From Heterobilharzia americana (Eukaryota > Platyhelminthes > Trematoda > Strigeidida > Schistosomatidae), in contig OX104129.1 in assembly GCA_944470555.2 (NCBI GenBank), forward strand, positions 51,617,998-51,681,997: DNA of 64,000 nt, in the 5' to 3' direction. The position numbers and the translations under genes are program-made. Shown here piece by piece: positions 61,001-64,000 of the stretch. Under the pieces are notes generated by a model. That model was not told where the DNA came from. It did no database searches and worked only from the letters and a program-made list of their open reading frames with translations. Each line of letters opens with the position of its first letter. Position 1 is the stretch's first letter.

Positions 61001-64000
61001 CCCAACAAACAATATATTTGGAATACTCCTCTTTCCACTATCACATCGACACGTATTCATCAACTTAAAACTCAGAGTCTCGGTTTTGTACTACTCAACT
61101 CGCTTTATTTTTGTAAAATCATAAAGAAATGATTCACATGTAGAAAACATTTATTGAGGGAACTCTAGAGCGTTCATAACTGAATCTTAAAAACAGTAAT
61201 CCCAAAAAACTCCATGAATCTCTGGCTCCTTATACATATTTTTTGGCATTAACTTAAAATTTTGTTCACTTCACAAACAAACTAAATGAAAATGACCATA
61301 ACGTAAAGAGTTCATGATACTCACAAACGCTTTTTGACTGGTTAATGTTTTATGCAAACTTTGATCAAAACTTAACAGATTAGTATCAAAAATATTATTA
61401 CTTTCTGCAAAGAGATTCCATCTCGTTTATGAAAATTGGTATTTATGAACTGCATTGGTTAACGACACGACAATAGATAGATTTACGAATAATATTTTTT
61501 TCAAACCAACAGGTTTAGAGAGATAAATGGATTATCAGTCTGCACTTCTTTTAATTATGAAGGTAGCATTTTGGATTGTTTACTTGACACAGCATTCAAT
61601 GACACAGTAATTATATGCTGAGTGACATTTCATGCAGAATTTATTACTCATATTTATACTGTAACTGCTTGAAATATCATTAAGAAAACAATACTGTTTA
61701 TCTGGAATCTATCCTCTACTAAAATGCCAAAGTCTTGCCCTGACATGAACTAGCAGCTGCCAGAAATCTAATCAACAGAGCTTATCATTTTGTTACACCG
61801 GAATAGAGTAAAAATGTAAAGTTAGTTTACTATACATTCAAGAACAGTGGCAACCTCAAAACTTTTACATGGAGAAGCTTGAGAAAATGAAGTGAATAAC
61901 ACCAAAATCTCCCTCTAAACAATCGGACTAACACTGTGGTAATTCCTTCTCGTAAGGATACTTAGAAAGAAACAATAAAGACTTCTTAATCGTAATGATA
62001 TAAGCGTTAAGTTTCAGACAACGAATACCCTATATTCTAACTTGATGAAGGTAAGTGGAGTAATCCTGAATGAAGATCAAAAGAACTGTGTTCATTAAAT
62101 CAAATTCATTGAATATAATATAGTAAATGTAGTGCAGCCATCTAGGTAGGTAAATGTTGAAGAAGGATAGATTATATCCAAAATGGATTTCTTAAACCTC
62201 AGTAGATGTTAAGAAGCTCAAAAAACAAGTAAACCACATTACACTTGACAGCAGTGGAACATAGATTTTTATCGAACCATCGCTCACAGGCCACGCCAAG
62301 GAGGATCAACTGCCGAAGACTACCATACATGAACACACCCACTTGTTTTGAGTAAATTATATACATTGAGATACATCTTGGTAACTAACAGCTACTGACC
62401 AAACCATCTGAGATAGCCGTATTTTAGTAGATCGATGTTATTGATACTATGTGATGATTAAAACAGGAATAGAAACCTAAGTGGCAGTGAAATTCAAACT
62501 CTTGCATTTAATTTCATCACTAGTCTGATCTTTATTTTCCTAATATCAAAAGCAACACAACCTTGGTTGGTTTGATATACTATTATCATTATCCCATTGT
62601 ACAAGCACACACAGTCACGTGATAATCACTATGTTAACTAATCAACTTTATCTCATATTTTTGATAAGGGATCTAAATGACAATAGGCACACACAGTACA
62701 TGTGGTTTCACACTATTACTGACTGGTAATTAGTATTTATTAAACAATAATTATAAAAACAGAATTGAACAAACAGATAAAGTGCACGTATTTACCCACA
62801 CTTACATATCTTGGGTATTTTAATTTCGATCATTTCTCTTAATAAGCTGAAACCGAAGTTCCTCCATAAAAGTTGGAATATGTTTATTTCAAACAAGCTG
62901 AGATTTACGCAAATATAATTCATATCTAGACATTAATGTTTTGTTAATGTCTCTTTCTGATTACGTCTGATCATGGTTTAGTCGTAGGCGATAATGAAAA
63001 CTTAGAAACGAAGTTTCTCAATCCTTTATACTTTTCTGTACTTACAACAATGAGCTAAAAACAGAGTATAAGTAACATGATCAGCTAATCTTCAACAAAA
63101 TCCTTTTAACTGTGATAAACAGCCAAGAAAATGTACCAATGGATCTCGTCATGATTGGATCTCGAGATTCAGTGAGGCTCGCAATTGTTACAAGCGTACA
63201 CAAACGGATATGATAAAAAAAAAATTCTACAAGAAACTTTCCTTGGCTTGTTTCGTCAAGATTTCATAGTCCTTCTTTATTCGTTCAACTTCGTTAGAAG
63301 ATTTTACAAGCTGCTTTTCTAGATTTTCTTTCAATGCTACTTCTTTGATCAACTTTTGTTCCGCCTCCATACAAGCAGACTGATATTCTTCCAGTTTACT
63401 CTTTTCTTTGTTGATTGCTTCTTCTAGCTGGTTTCTAGTTTTTGTAATCTAAAATGTGATAAATTAGGTTTTATTCTGATAGGAATGTTAACACTTCCAT
63501 TTTTACAACTGTAGCACTAATTGGTGATATTATAGCACTTTTATTGATCGCTGAGTAAAGTGGACAAGTTACGTGTTAACTATGTGGATCCACAGTCGCA
63601 GTTTCTAGAAACATAGAAAAGTCACCACGAGATCTGAAATTTCTAGTTTCGACTCACCGTGAGATCATGAAGCATACTGATGCCATTTCCGAACTGGCCC
63701 AAGACAGCATCCAGTGGGCTAAGGATCATAACTATCCTCTAAATGATGTCAACTTATGATCAAAATTTACTTGAAATCAATAAATCCACTCTATTTAAAG
63801 TAGCGCTTTTCTTCCTTTAGGTTAATGTTGTCCTATCAAATTGAGTGAAACACGCAATAATACTTTTCGTATGTTTGCTTAGAAGAACATCTCAGAGGTG
63901 GTTGGATGGTATAAGTACTCCTAATAACATGAATTCATAACAACCAGCTAAGGTTACTGTTTTGGCTTTGTTCAAACTTACACTCTTGGCAAAATCTAAG
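28790..64000 (-). CDS. Multi-exon coiled-coil protein gene, 5' end outside window
   Basis: Eight exon segments on the minus strand are linked by splice sites and reading phase. From 5' to 3' they are 63982-64000, 63231-63448, 52697-52986, 48205-48295, 45424-45579, 42838-43010, 30435-30612 and 28790-29056. Split codons close correctly: AG+T gives Ser between 52697 and 48295, and AT+T gives Ile between 42838 and 30612. The visible part gives about 460 residues, mostly charged heptad-like helix, a polar Asn-rich linker and a Ser-rich, non-helical C-terminus. Introns reach about 12 kb and are full of retroelements. The link from 63.2 to 53.0 kb is out of phase, so at least one exon is unseen. A structural, centrosomal or cytoskeletal role is a guess from the coiled coil only; no family is recognised. 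Confidence 0.8.
29057..30434 (-). other. Last intron of coiled-coil gene
   Basis: The intron runs from donor GTAAGT to acceptor TTTACAG, 1378 nt. No feature or repeat was recognised inside. Confidence 0.6.
30435..30612 (-). CDS. Coiled-coil gene, penultimate exon
   Basis: The acceptor is 'atttatctacag' and the donor GTAAGT is perfect. The exon is 178 nt, with one base completing an Ile codon and then 59 codons. It begins LKTEEIRTNFNYELQTLKQR and continues with a basic helix (RTKQRTEFTLAQNILKSK) and IHELHQRLLGCYCEPLK. The open frame extends upstream past the acceptor, but that part (30613-30773) is intron. Confidence 0.88.
30613..32380. other. Intron DNA without recognised feature
   Basis: This is the 3' part of the 12-kb intron between exons 42838 and 30612. 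A weak B-box-like motif near 31610 (GAATTCAAACC) was not enough to call a repeat. Confidence 0.4.
32384..32524 (-). repeat. tRNA-like SINE with inverted flanking arms
   Basis: A tRNA-like core on the minus strand (TACCTCAGTTAATAGAGT as A box, TTTTCGATCCTGCC as B box) lies between two arms. These arms, about 32385-32412 and 32497-32523, are inverted repeats: 'ggtgatgattgaaggtgaaa' on one side and the complement of 'ggtgattgaggtgaaataaa' on the other. The whole unit can fold back. Related flank sequence occurs at 11.4, 18.2 and 62.4 kb. Confidence 0.6.
32525..33650. other. Intron DNA without recognised feature
   Basis: No repeat or coding element is recognised before the PLE fragment. Confidence 0.4.
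33652..33880 (+). pseudogene. Penelope-like element, GIY-YIG fragment
   Basis: The frame reads LPYKEGTSETLRRILNKAGI, then VAFKPTNSLRNKFFSLKHP and a GIY-YIG start KLVYQIECNDC, stop, IKYIGQTSRQ. The pattern 'linker, VYQI.C..C...YIGQT' is typical of PLE endonucleases. Two in-frame stops and a third after HLE show decay. It directly adjoins the outer end of the larger PLE at 33905 and differs from it in sequence. Confidence 0.75.
33905..34014 (-). repeat. PLE 5' inverted arm, outer part
   Basis: This is the continuation of the inverted arm on the far side of the inserted LINE. It matches the reverse complement of about 40042-40150, including 'ggaggggtggtggtatttg'. It ends at the LINE insertion point with CGACAA. 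Confidence 0.8.
34009..34014. repeat. Target site duplication of LINE copy B (left)
   Basis: CGACAA is found here and again at 37379-37384. The intact PLE arm on the other side has it once (as gcgacaactgctg), which confirms the duplication. Confidence 0.75.
34016..34099 (-). repeat. (AAT)n tail of LINE copy B
   Basis: About 28 trinucleotide units with a few interruptions follow directly on 'ggaacccaagggact'. The same pre-tail is followed by (AAT)n at 52524 in copy C, so the tail belongs to the element. Confidence 0.9.
34424..36275 (-). pseudogene. LINE copy B reverse transcriptase
   Basis: Two long frames overlap. The first (35870-35061) has GKAAGPDGIPPEAL, YLVKLPKKGDLSACKNWRGI, LSRIILERLKDALDSKLRPE and NFIDFEKAFDSVD. 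The second (35110-34424) has VKQGCLLSPMIFLIVVDWIM, the catalytic LDFADDLCLMS, KTEVMKIPHHHHQQQQQ, SFTYLGSTVSTTGGTDEDV and LLYGSETWR. The frame break comes from a 4-base insertion in GACGC-ATGC-CACATGCC near 35100. The upstream linker (36275-35985) is in yet another frame. Apart from these breaks, the motifs are all present. Confidence 0.88.
36319..37176 (-). pseudogene. LINE copy B endonuclease domain
   Basis: In frames with shifts, the translation shows KVNVGTWNVRTM (Asn of the active site), EVLGICESRWNG (catalytic Glu), TIIQCYAPTNN and MNAKLGGDNTGRE, then ITWISPDGHTKNQIDLISIS-like and GSDHSPSSARN (the terminal SDH motif). One extra base near 36672 puts the Asp of the GDMNAK motif out of frame, and another shift occurs near 36780-36900. 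It would have cut DNA to prime reverse transcription. As read here it is not translatable in one frame. Confidence 0.82.
37379..37757 (-). repeat. PLE 5' inverted arm, inner part
   Basis: This is the reverse complement of 39668 to about 40040. It includes the end of the coding region, so the same C-terminal peptide (LRFHHLCAAEALATLHEQKP and RFVKPLSLPWP) is encoded on both strands. Over 37591-37757 I see no difference from the 3' copy. The arm ends at GATGAATC, after which the sequences diverge. Confidence 0.85.
37758..39832 (+). pseudogene. PLE RT and GIY-YIG protein, broken
   Basis: The order of parts fits a PLE protein. First is a leader (ESDVIKKRCEDVRIKLLESF), then IIIVRPDKGSGIVVLDRSDY near 38155, YGLPK at 38400 and LRPVLDMPNSSYHSLAKW. 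The RT core SPLGPVLADIYMAKLE and MYMDDTFLI is near 38800-38930, and HFLDIRLKRRDDGF and VYRKPTWTDQF follow. The GIY-YIG domain is CVYNFTCSCGADYTGRCKRA near 39490-39550, ending PLSLPWP. Breaks are TGA at 38095, TAA at 38335, a frame change near 38410, stops at 38527 and 38585 and more near 38640, and TAA at 39244. The YMDD core itself is intact. Confidence 0.88.
39668..40312 (+). repeat. PLE 3' end: arm copy and tail
   Basis: The segment runs from the last 55 codons of the GIY-YIG region through the stop at 39832 and a T-rich tail. The first 480 bp are mirrored at the 5' side. The rest (about 40150-40312), with 'gtacagcttgataatgaa', occurs only here, but a related tail is found near 47250-47330. 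Confidence 0.75.
40340..40745 (+). pseudogene. Second PLE family, C-terminal fragment and tail
   Basis: The open frame 40359-40577 reads DTIEWDETTVLKSNIIRWRE, RLITESLFNESTPNTCNRND and ATPIPEIWKILL. It resembles the region just after GIY-YIG in PLE proteins. A tail to about 40745 follows, with 'accacagtgcccaag'. Copies of the same family occur at 6.1-6.5 kb and the tail alone at 50.8 kb. It starts right after the end of the preceding PLE. Confidence 0.55.
40746..41325. other. Intron DNA without recognised feature
   Basis: Nothing supported is seen here between the PLE tail and the SINE. Confidence 0.4.
41330..41610 (+). repeat. Smα-like SINE, degraded hammerhead
   Basis: A tRNA-like part near 41455-41500 (GGATCAGTGACTCTCCGGC) is followed by a hammerhead-like block near 41535-41580: TTGACCA, stem II with TTCTAAATAGGA, TTAACATGCGTC and CTGGG. 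The core and GAAA are mutated, so it is inactive. Confidence 0.55.
41611..42837. other. Intron DNA without recognised feature
   Basis: A 93-codon plus-strand frame at 41888-42169 has no recognisable domain or splice context and is taken as chance. Confidence 0.4.
42838..43010 (-). CDS. Coiled-coil gene, internal exon
   Basis: The acceptor 'ttccatacag' precedes GAGGCG. The donor is GTTAGT after TTGAT and is non-optimal but is the only one giving the right phase. The exon codes EAKYENALRQKHLELEEIRI, then NKLLEGFMRSQTNFEQIQTE and LQSQLNRERMEKEKL, a clear coiled coil. It ends in phase 2, joining the 30612 exon as an Ile codon. Confidence 0.85.
43011..45423 (-). other. Intron of coiled-coil gene
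   Basis: The intron lies between exons 45424 and 43010. No mobile element or coding element is recognised. Confidence 0.45.
45424..45579 (-). CDS. Coiled-coil gene, Asn-rich linker exon
   Basis: The exon is exactly 52 codons, phase 0 on both sides, with donor GTAAGT and a weaker acceptor 'tttatttcaaag'. It codes GNFNNNNCYNQYNNVEKID and then a polar stretch with VNWFVEKSLSKVNT and STSTRNENCDH. It has no coiled coil. Inclusion rests on matching phase with both neighbours (48205 and 43010) and on the strong donor. Skipping it would also keep the frame, so it could be alternatively spliced. Confidence 0.72.
45580..46739. other. Intron DNA without recognised feature
   Basis: No element is recognised upstream of the Asn-rich exon. 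Confidence 0.4.
46740..47330 (+). repeat. Probable Penelope-like element tail
   Basis: A pyrimidine-rich stretch is followed by (CAT)n (47171-47185), (AT)n (47228-47248) and then 'gtacagcttgaaaataaatt'. The last part resembles 'gtacagcttgataatgaagt' in the tail of the PLE at 40.2 kb. No coding part of the element is recognised upstream. Confidence 0.4.
47331..48204. other. Intron DNA without recognised feature
   Basis: A 73-codon frame near 47727-47948 is taken as chance. Confidence 0.4.
48205..48295 (-). CDS. Coiled-coil gene, short internal exon
   Basis: The exon is 91 nt. The first base T completes AG from the previous exon as Ser, then 30 codons read ISKENPNTTSDNSLDMSSAK and LDESVQKDEV. 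The donor GTGAGT is canonical and the acceptor is 'attctgaag'. It is a polar linker between helical exons. The phase match on both sides makes it convincing despite its size. Confidence 0.8.
48960..49245 (-). repeat. Hammerhead SINE, minus strand, inactive
   Basis: On the minus strand the order is 'actttatcaagaactgacag', a tRNA-like A box GGCTCAGTGG and a hammerhead block. The block has CTAAGGA instead of CTGANGA and CAAAA instead of CGAAA, with TGTC and CTGTGC after. Both essential G positions are mutated. The upstream segment matches those of the two following copies. Confidence 0.65.
49255..49560 (+). repeat. Hammerhead SINE, plus strand, inactive
   Basis: The upstream part ('gtttagaagtaggaaaataaag') and the hammerhead block near 49440-49485 match the neighbours. 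CTGAGGA and stem II (GTTC/GAAC) are kept, but GAAA is changed to AAAA, losing the catalytic G12. The cleavage triplet is GTC, followed by CAGGGC. Together with the copy at 48.96-49.245 it forms a head-to-head inverted pair. Confidence 0.65.
49690..50080 (+). repeat. Hammerhead SINE, plus strand, best copy
   Basis: A leader (from 'ggtgactaccttcaagagg') is followed by a tRNA-like head: A box GGCTCAATGGTAA near 49885 and B box GGGTTCAACCC near 49925. The intact hammerhead at 49954-49999 follows, then 'ccaacgtttccattg'. The layout equals that of the other copies in the cluster and fits known Smα-type schistosome SINEs. Confidence 0.75.
49954..49999 (+). ncRNA. Intact type I hammerhead ribozyme
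   Basis: All expected parts are present. Stem I is GCACTG (49954-49959) with CAGTGC (49994-49999), six pairs. The core is CTGAGGA (49960-49966) and stem II is GTCC/GGAC with loop TATACCA. GAAA is at 49982-49985. Stem III is made from ACAGCTGT, three pairs and a 2-nt loop. The cleavage triplet GTC (49991-49993) predicts cutting after 49993. The very short stem III is usual for schistosome copies, where activity depends on contacts between stems I and II or on dimers. A role would be processing of the SINE transcript. Confidence 0.85.
50790..50855 (-). repeat. Fragment of second-family PLE tail
   Basis: The minus strand has 'gtgccaaagttttactcctatata', matching the tail copy at 6160-6180. It is too short for more. 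Confidence 0.4.
50860..51634. other. Intron DNA without recognised feature
   Basis: No supported feature is seen. Confidence 0.4.
51635..52540 (+). mobile_element. RTE-type LINE, copy C (5' truncated, internal deletion)
   Basis: The copy starts inside the RT, equivalent to 'TPILQKVCKEGKV', and continues with STPSKILGRIILEKLNDA. It then jumps directly to QAPITINKRYLNKVVSFTYT, losing the part with the FADD motif. It carries on through TTGGIDEDVKTRIGKAR and the 3' region to 'ggaacccaagggac' and a short (AAT)n at 52524-52536. The junction at 51830 gives 'gatgcgcatcaaaaacaagc'. It is closer to copy A than to copy B at the points compared. It lies in an intron antisense to the host gene. Confidence 0.85.
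52697..52986 (-). CDS. Coiled-coil gene, internal exon
   Basis: The acceptor 'aataatcattcag' is followed by LEKSSRFTNLVAELDRKW. The exon continues with a long charged helix (MKLESDYKMKLEEIRKGYEE, then QWEIKIQTKQCELDEVIQYK) and ends NKDALR plus two bases at the donor GTCTGT. It is 290 nt long, phase 0 in and phase 2 out. LINE copy C ends about 160 bp beyond its donor, inside the intron. Confidence 0.87.
53690..54640 (+). mobile_element. Second LINE family, 5' truncated 3' end
   Basis: The translation shows DKFVYLDGCVIADVGMNDEI, LSKARVVYASLGYL, KDRVYNASMQAILLYFCETW and WWLGHVLCISSRR, the C-terminal region of a non-LTR reverse transcriptase. Frames break several times. A pyrimidine-rich 3' UTR and (AAT)n at 54618-54640 end the copy. 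It differs clearly in sequence from copies A-C, so it is a separate family; its clade was not settled. Confidence 0.75.
54914..55161 (+). other. Coding-like open frame after an acceptor
   Basis: After 'tttccaacatatcag' an 82-codon frame stays open to TGA at 55159-55161. It reads GVFHAELLMISIVPNRALKS and later EMNRPLNSLCRPHNAYLIYH. A possible donor GTATTG lies at about 54980. It could be the first visible exon of the nested plus-strand gene suggested below, or chance. Confidence 0.2.
55653..55812 (+). other. Candidate plus-strand exon
   Basis: The exon has acceptor 'cataactttag' and donor GTAAGA. The frame reads QPGAQWKKLKNWDILEFDKT, then FLIIHELLVLP and IACTKEYNP, leaving two bases TT. A join to 58367 gives TT+G (Leu) in phase. 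It lies in the 10-kb intron of the minus-strand coiled-coil gene. No domain is recognised. Confidence 0.28.
58367..58501 (+). other. Candidate plus-strand exon
   Basis: The open frame contains an ATG at 58377 and reads MPKSKIKQAKRSLTFLNKNE, then FIDSEHALENSQKYEFSQ, ending at a canonical donor GTGAGT. The very basic start looks like a nuclear-type N-terminus, so it may be a first exon. Alternatively it continues from 55812 via acceptor 'gatcag', which is weak. It exits in phase 2. Confidence 0.3.
59704..59819 (+). other. Candidate plus-strand exon
   Basis: A good acceptor (ttatgtttttcag) and donor GTGAGT bound an open frame: FAMQQFVFCSVSHRDFLLHE, then LSFVRFTVPLNHTMQLAK plus AT. The length is 116 nt, phase 0 in and phase 2 out. 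It joins in phase to 60474 (AT+G gives Met). It does not join in phase to 58501, so another exon would be needed between them. Confidence 0.32.
60474..60521 (+). other. Candidate plus-strand exon
   Basis: After acceptor 'cctatttcag' the first base completes Met from the 59819 exon. The frame then reads FLVLSERKIVGANFEG to a possible donor GTCAGT (or GTGTAA four bases on). Without splicing the frame stops at TAA two codons later. It is short, so support comes only from phase agreement with its neighbour. Confidence 0.25.
60530..62385. other. Intron DNA without recognised feature
   Basis: No exon or repeat is recognised, though the missing exon of the coiled-coil gene must lie somewhere between 53.0 and 63.2 kb. 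Confidence 0.4.
62390..62530 (-). repeat. Degraded relative of the 32.4 kb SINE
   Basis: 'catctgagatagccg', 'ttgatac' and 'gtgatgattaaa' correspond to 'atatgagatagccatcg', 'ttgatac' and 'gtgatgattgaa' at 32345-32395. The tRNA-like core is hardly recognisable. Confidence 0.4.
63231..63448 (-). CDS. Coiled-coil gene, internal exon
   Basis: The acceptor 'tatcacattttag' precedes ITKTRNQLEEAINKEKSKLE, and the frame continues EEYQSACMEAEQKLIKEVAL, KENLEKQLVKSS and NEVERIKKDYEILTKQAKE before TAG. Only frame 0 is open. The donor is uncertain: GTAGAA after 63231 (phase 2) or GTTTCT after 63238 (phase 1). Neither joins in phase to the next visible exon at 52986, which implies an unseen exon between them. 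Confidence 0.8.
63982..64000 (-). CDS. Coiled-coil gene, partial exon at window edge
   Basis: The last 19 bases end at a perfect donor GTAAGT (63981 downwards). Read in the phase needed by the 63448 exon they give LDFAKS. The rest of the exon lies beyond the window. Its short length limits certainty. Confidence 0.5.

Noticed and set aside
1..64000. CRISPR arrays, operons or bacterial promoters
   Set aside because: The sequence is eukaryotic; repeats are dispersed retroelements, not regularly spaced arrays.

Overview
The window looks like nuclear DNA of a blood fluke (Schistosoma; species not resolved). The reasons are AT-rich sequence with long introns, Smα-type repeats carrying hammerhead ribozymes, RTE-clade LINEs ending in (AAT)n, and several Penelope-like elements (PLEs) with reverse transcriptase plus GIY-YIG endonuclease. 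No prokaryotic gene organisation, CRISPR array or intact canonical tRNA was seen.

One host gene is well supported. A multi-exon coiled-coil protein is read on the minus strand from beyond position 64000 down to a stop at 28790. Eight exon segments are visible: 63982-64000 (partial), 63231-63448, 52697-52986, 48205-48295, 45424-45579, 42838-43010, 30435-30612 and 28790-29056. All the lower junctions keep phase. The step from 63.2 to 53.0 kb does not, so at least one exon is missing there. A polyadenylation signal lies 36 nt after the stop. The gene is not identified by name.

Layout. 1-19.4 kb: mostly unannotatable AT-rich DNA with degraded Smα and tRNA-like SINE copies (6.8-7.1, 11.2-11.5, 12.6, 16.2-16.6, 18.2-18.7 kb), a PLE remnant at 6.1-6.5 kb and a PLE with RT and GIY-YIG remains at 14-15.3 kb. 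19.4-23.1 kb: a decayed RTE LINE (copy A) abutting an inverted PLE fragment. 23.1-28.7 kb: mostly empty, with coding-like pieces at 26.2-27.7 kb. 28.7-64 kb: the coiled-coil gene, whose introns hold most of the mobile DNA. These include a PLE with almost identical inverted arms (33.9-40.3 kb) interrupted by the best preserved LINE (copy B, 34.0-37.4 kb, minus), further PLE pieces, a cluster of three hammerhead-bearing SINEs (49.0-50.1 kb, one ribozyme intact in all key positions), a deleted LINE (copy C, 51.6-52.5 kb) and a second LINE family (53.7-54.6 kb). The 53-63 kb intron also shows possible plus-strand exons of a nested gene; these are tentative.

The retroelements are broken by stops and frameshifts. 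The strongest leads are the intact hammerhead, the PLE whose arms stayed nearly identical while its ORF decayed, a 19-base stretch in LINE copy A replaced by exactly 19 A, and the candidate nested gene.
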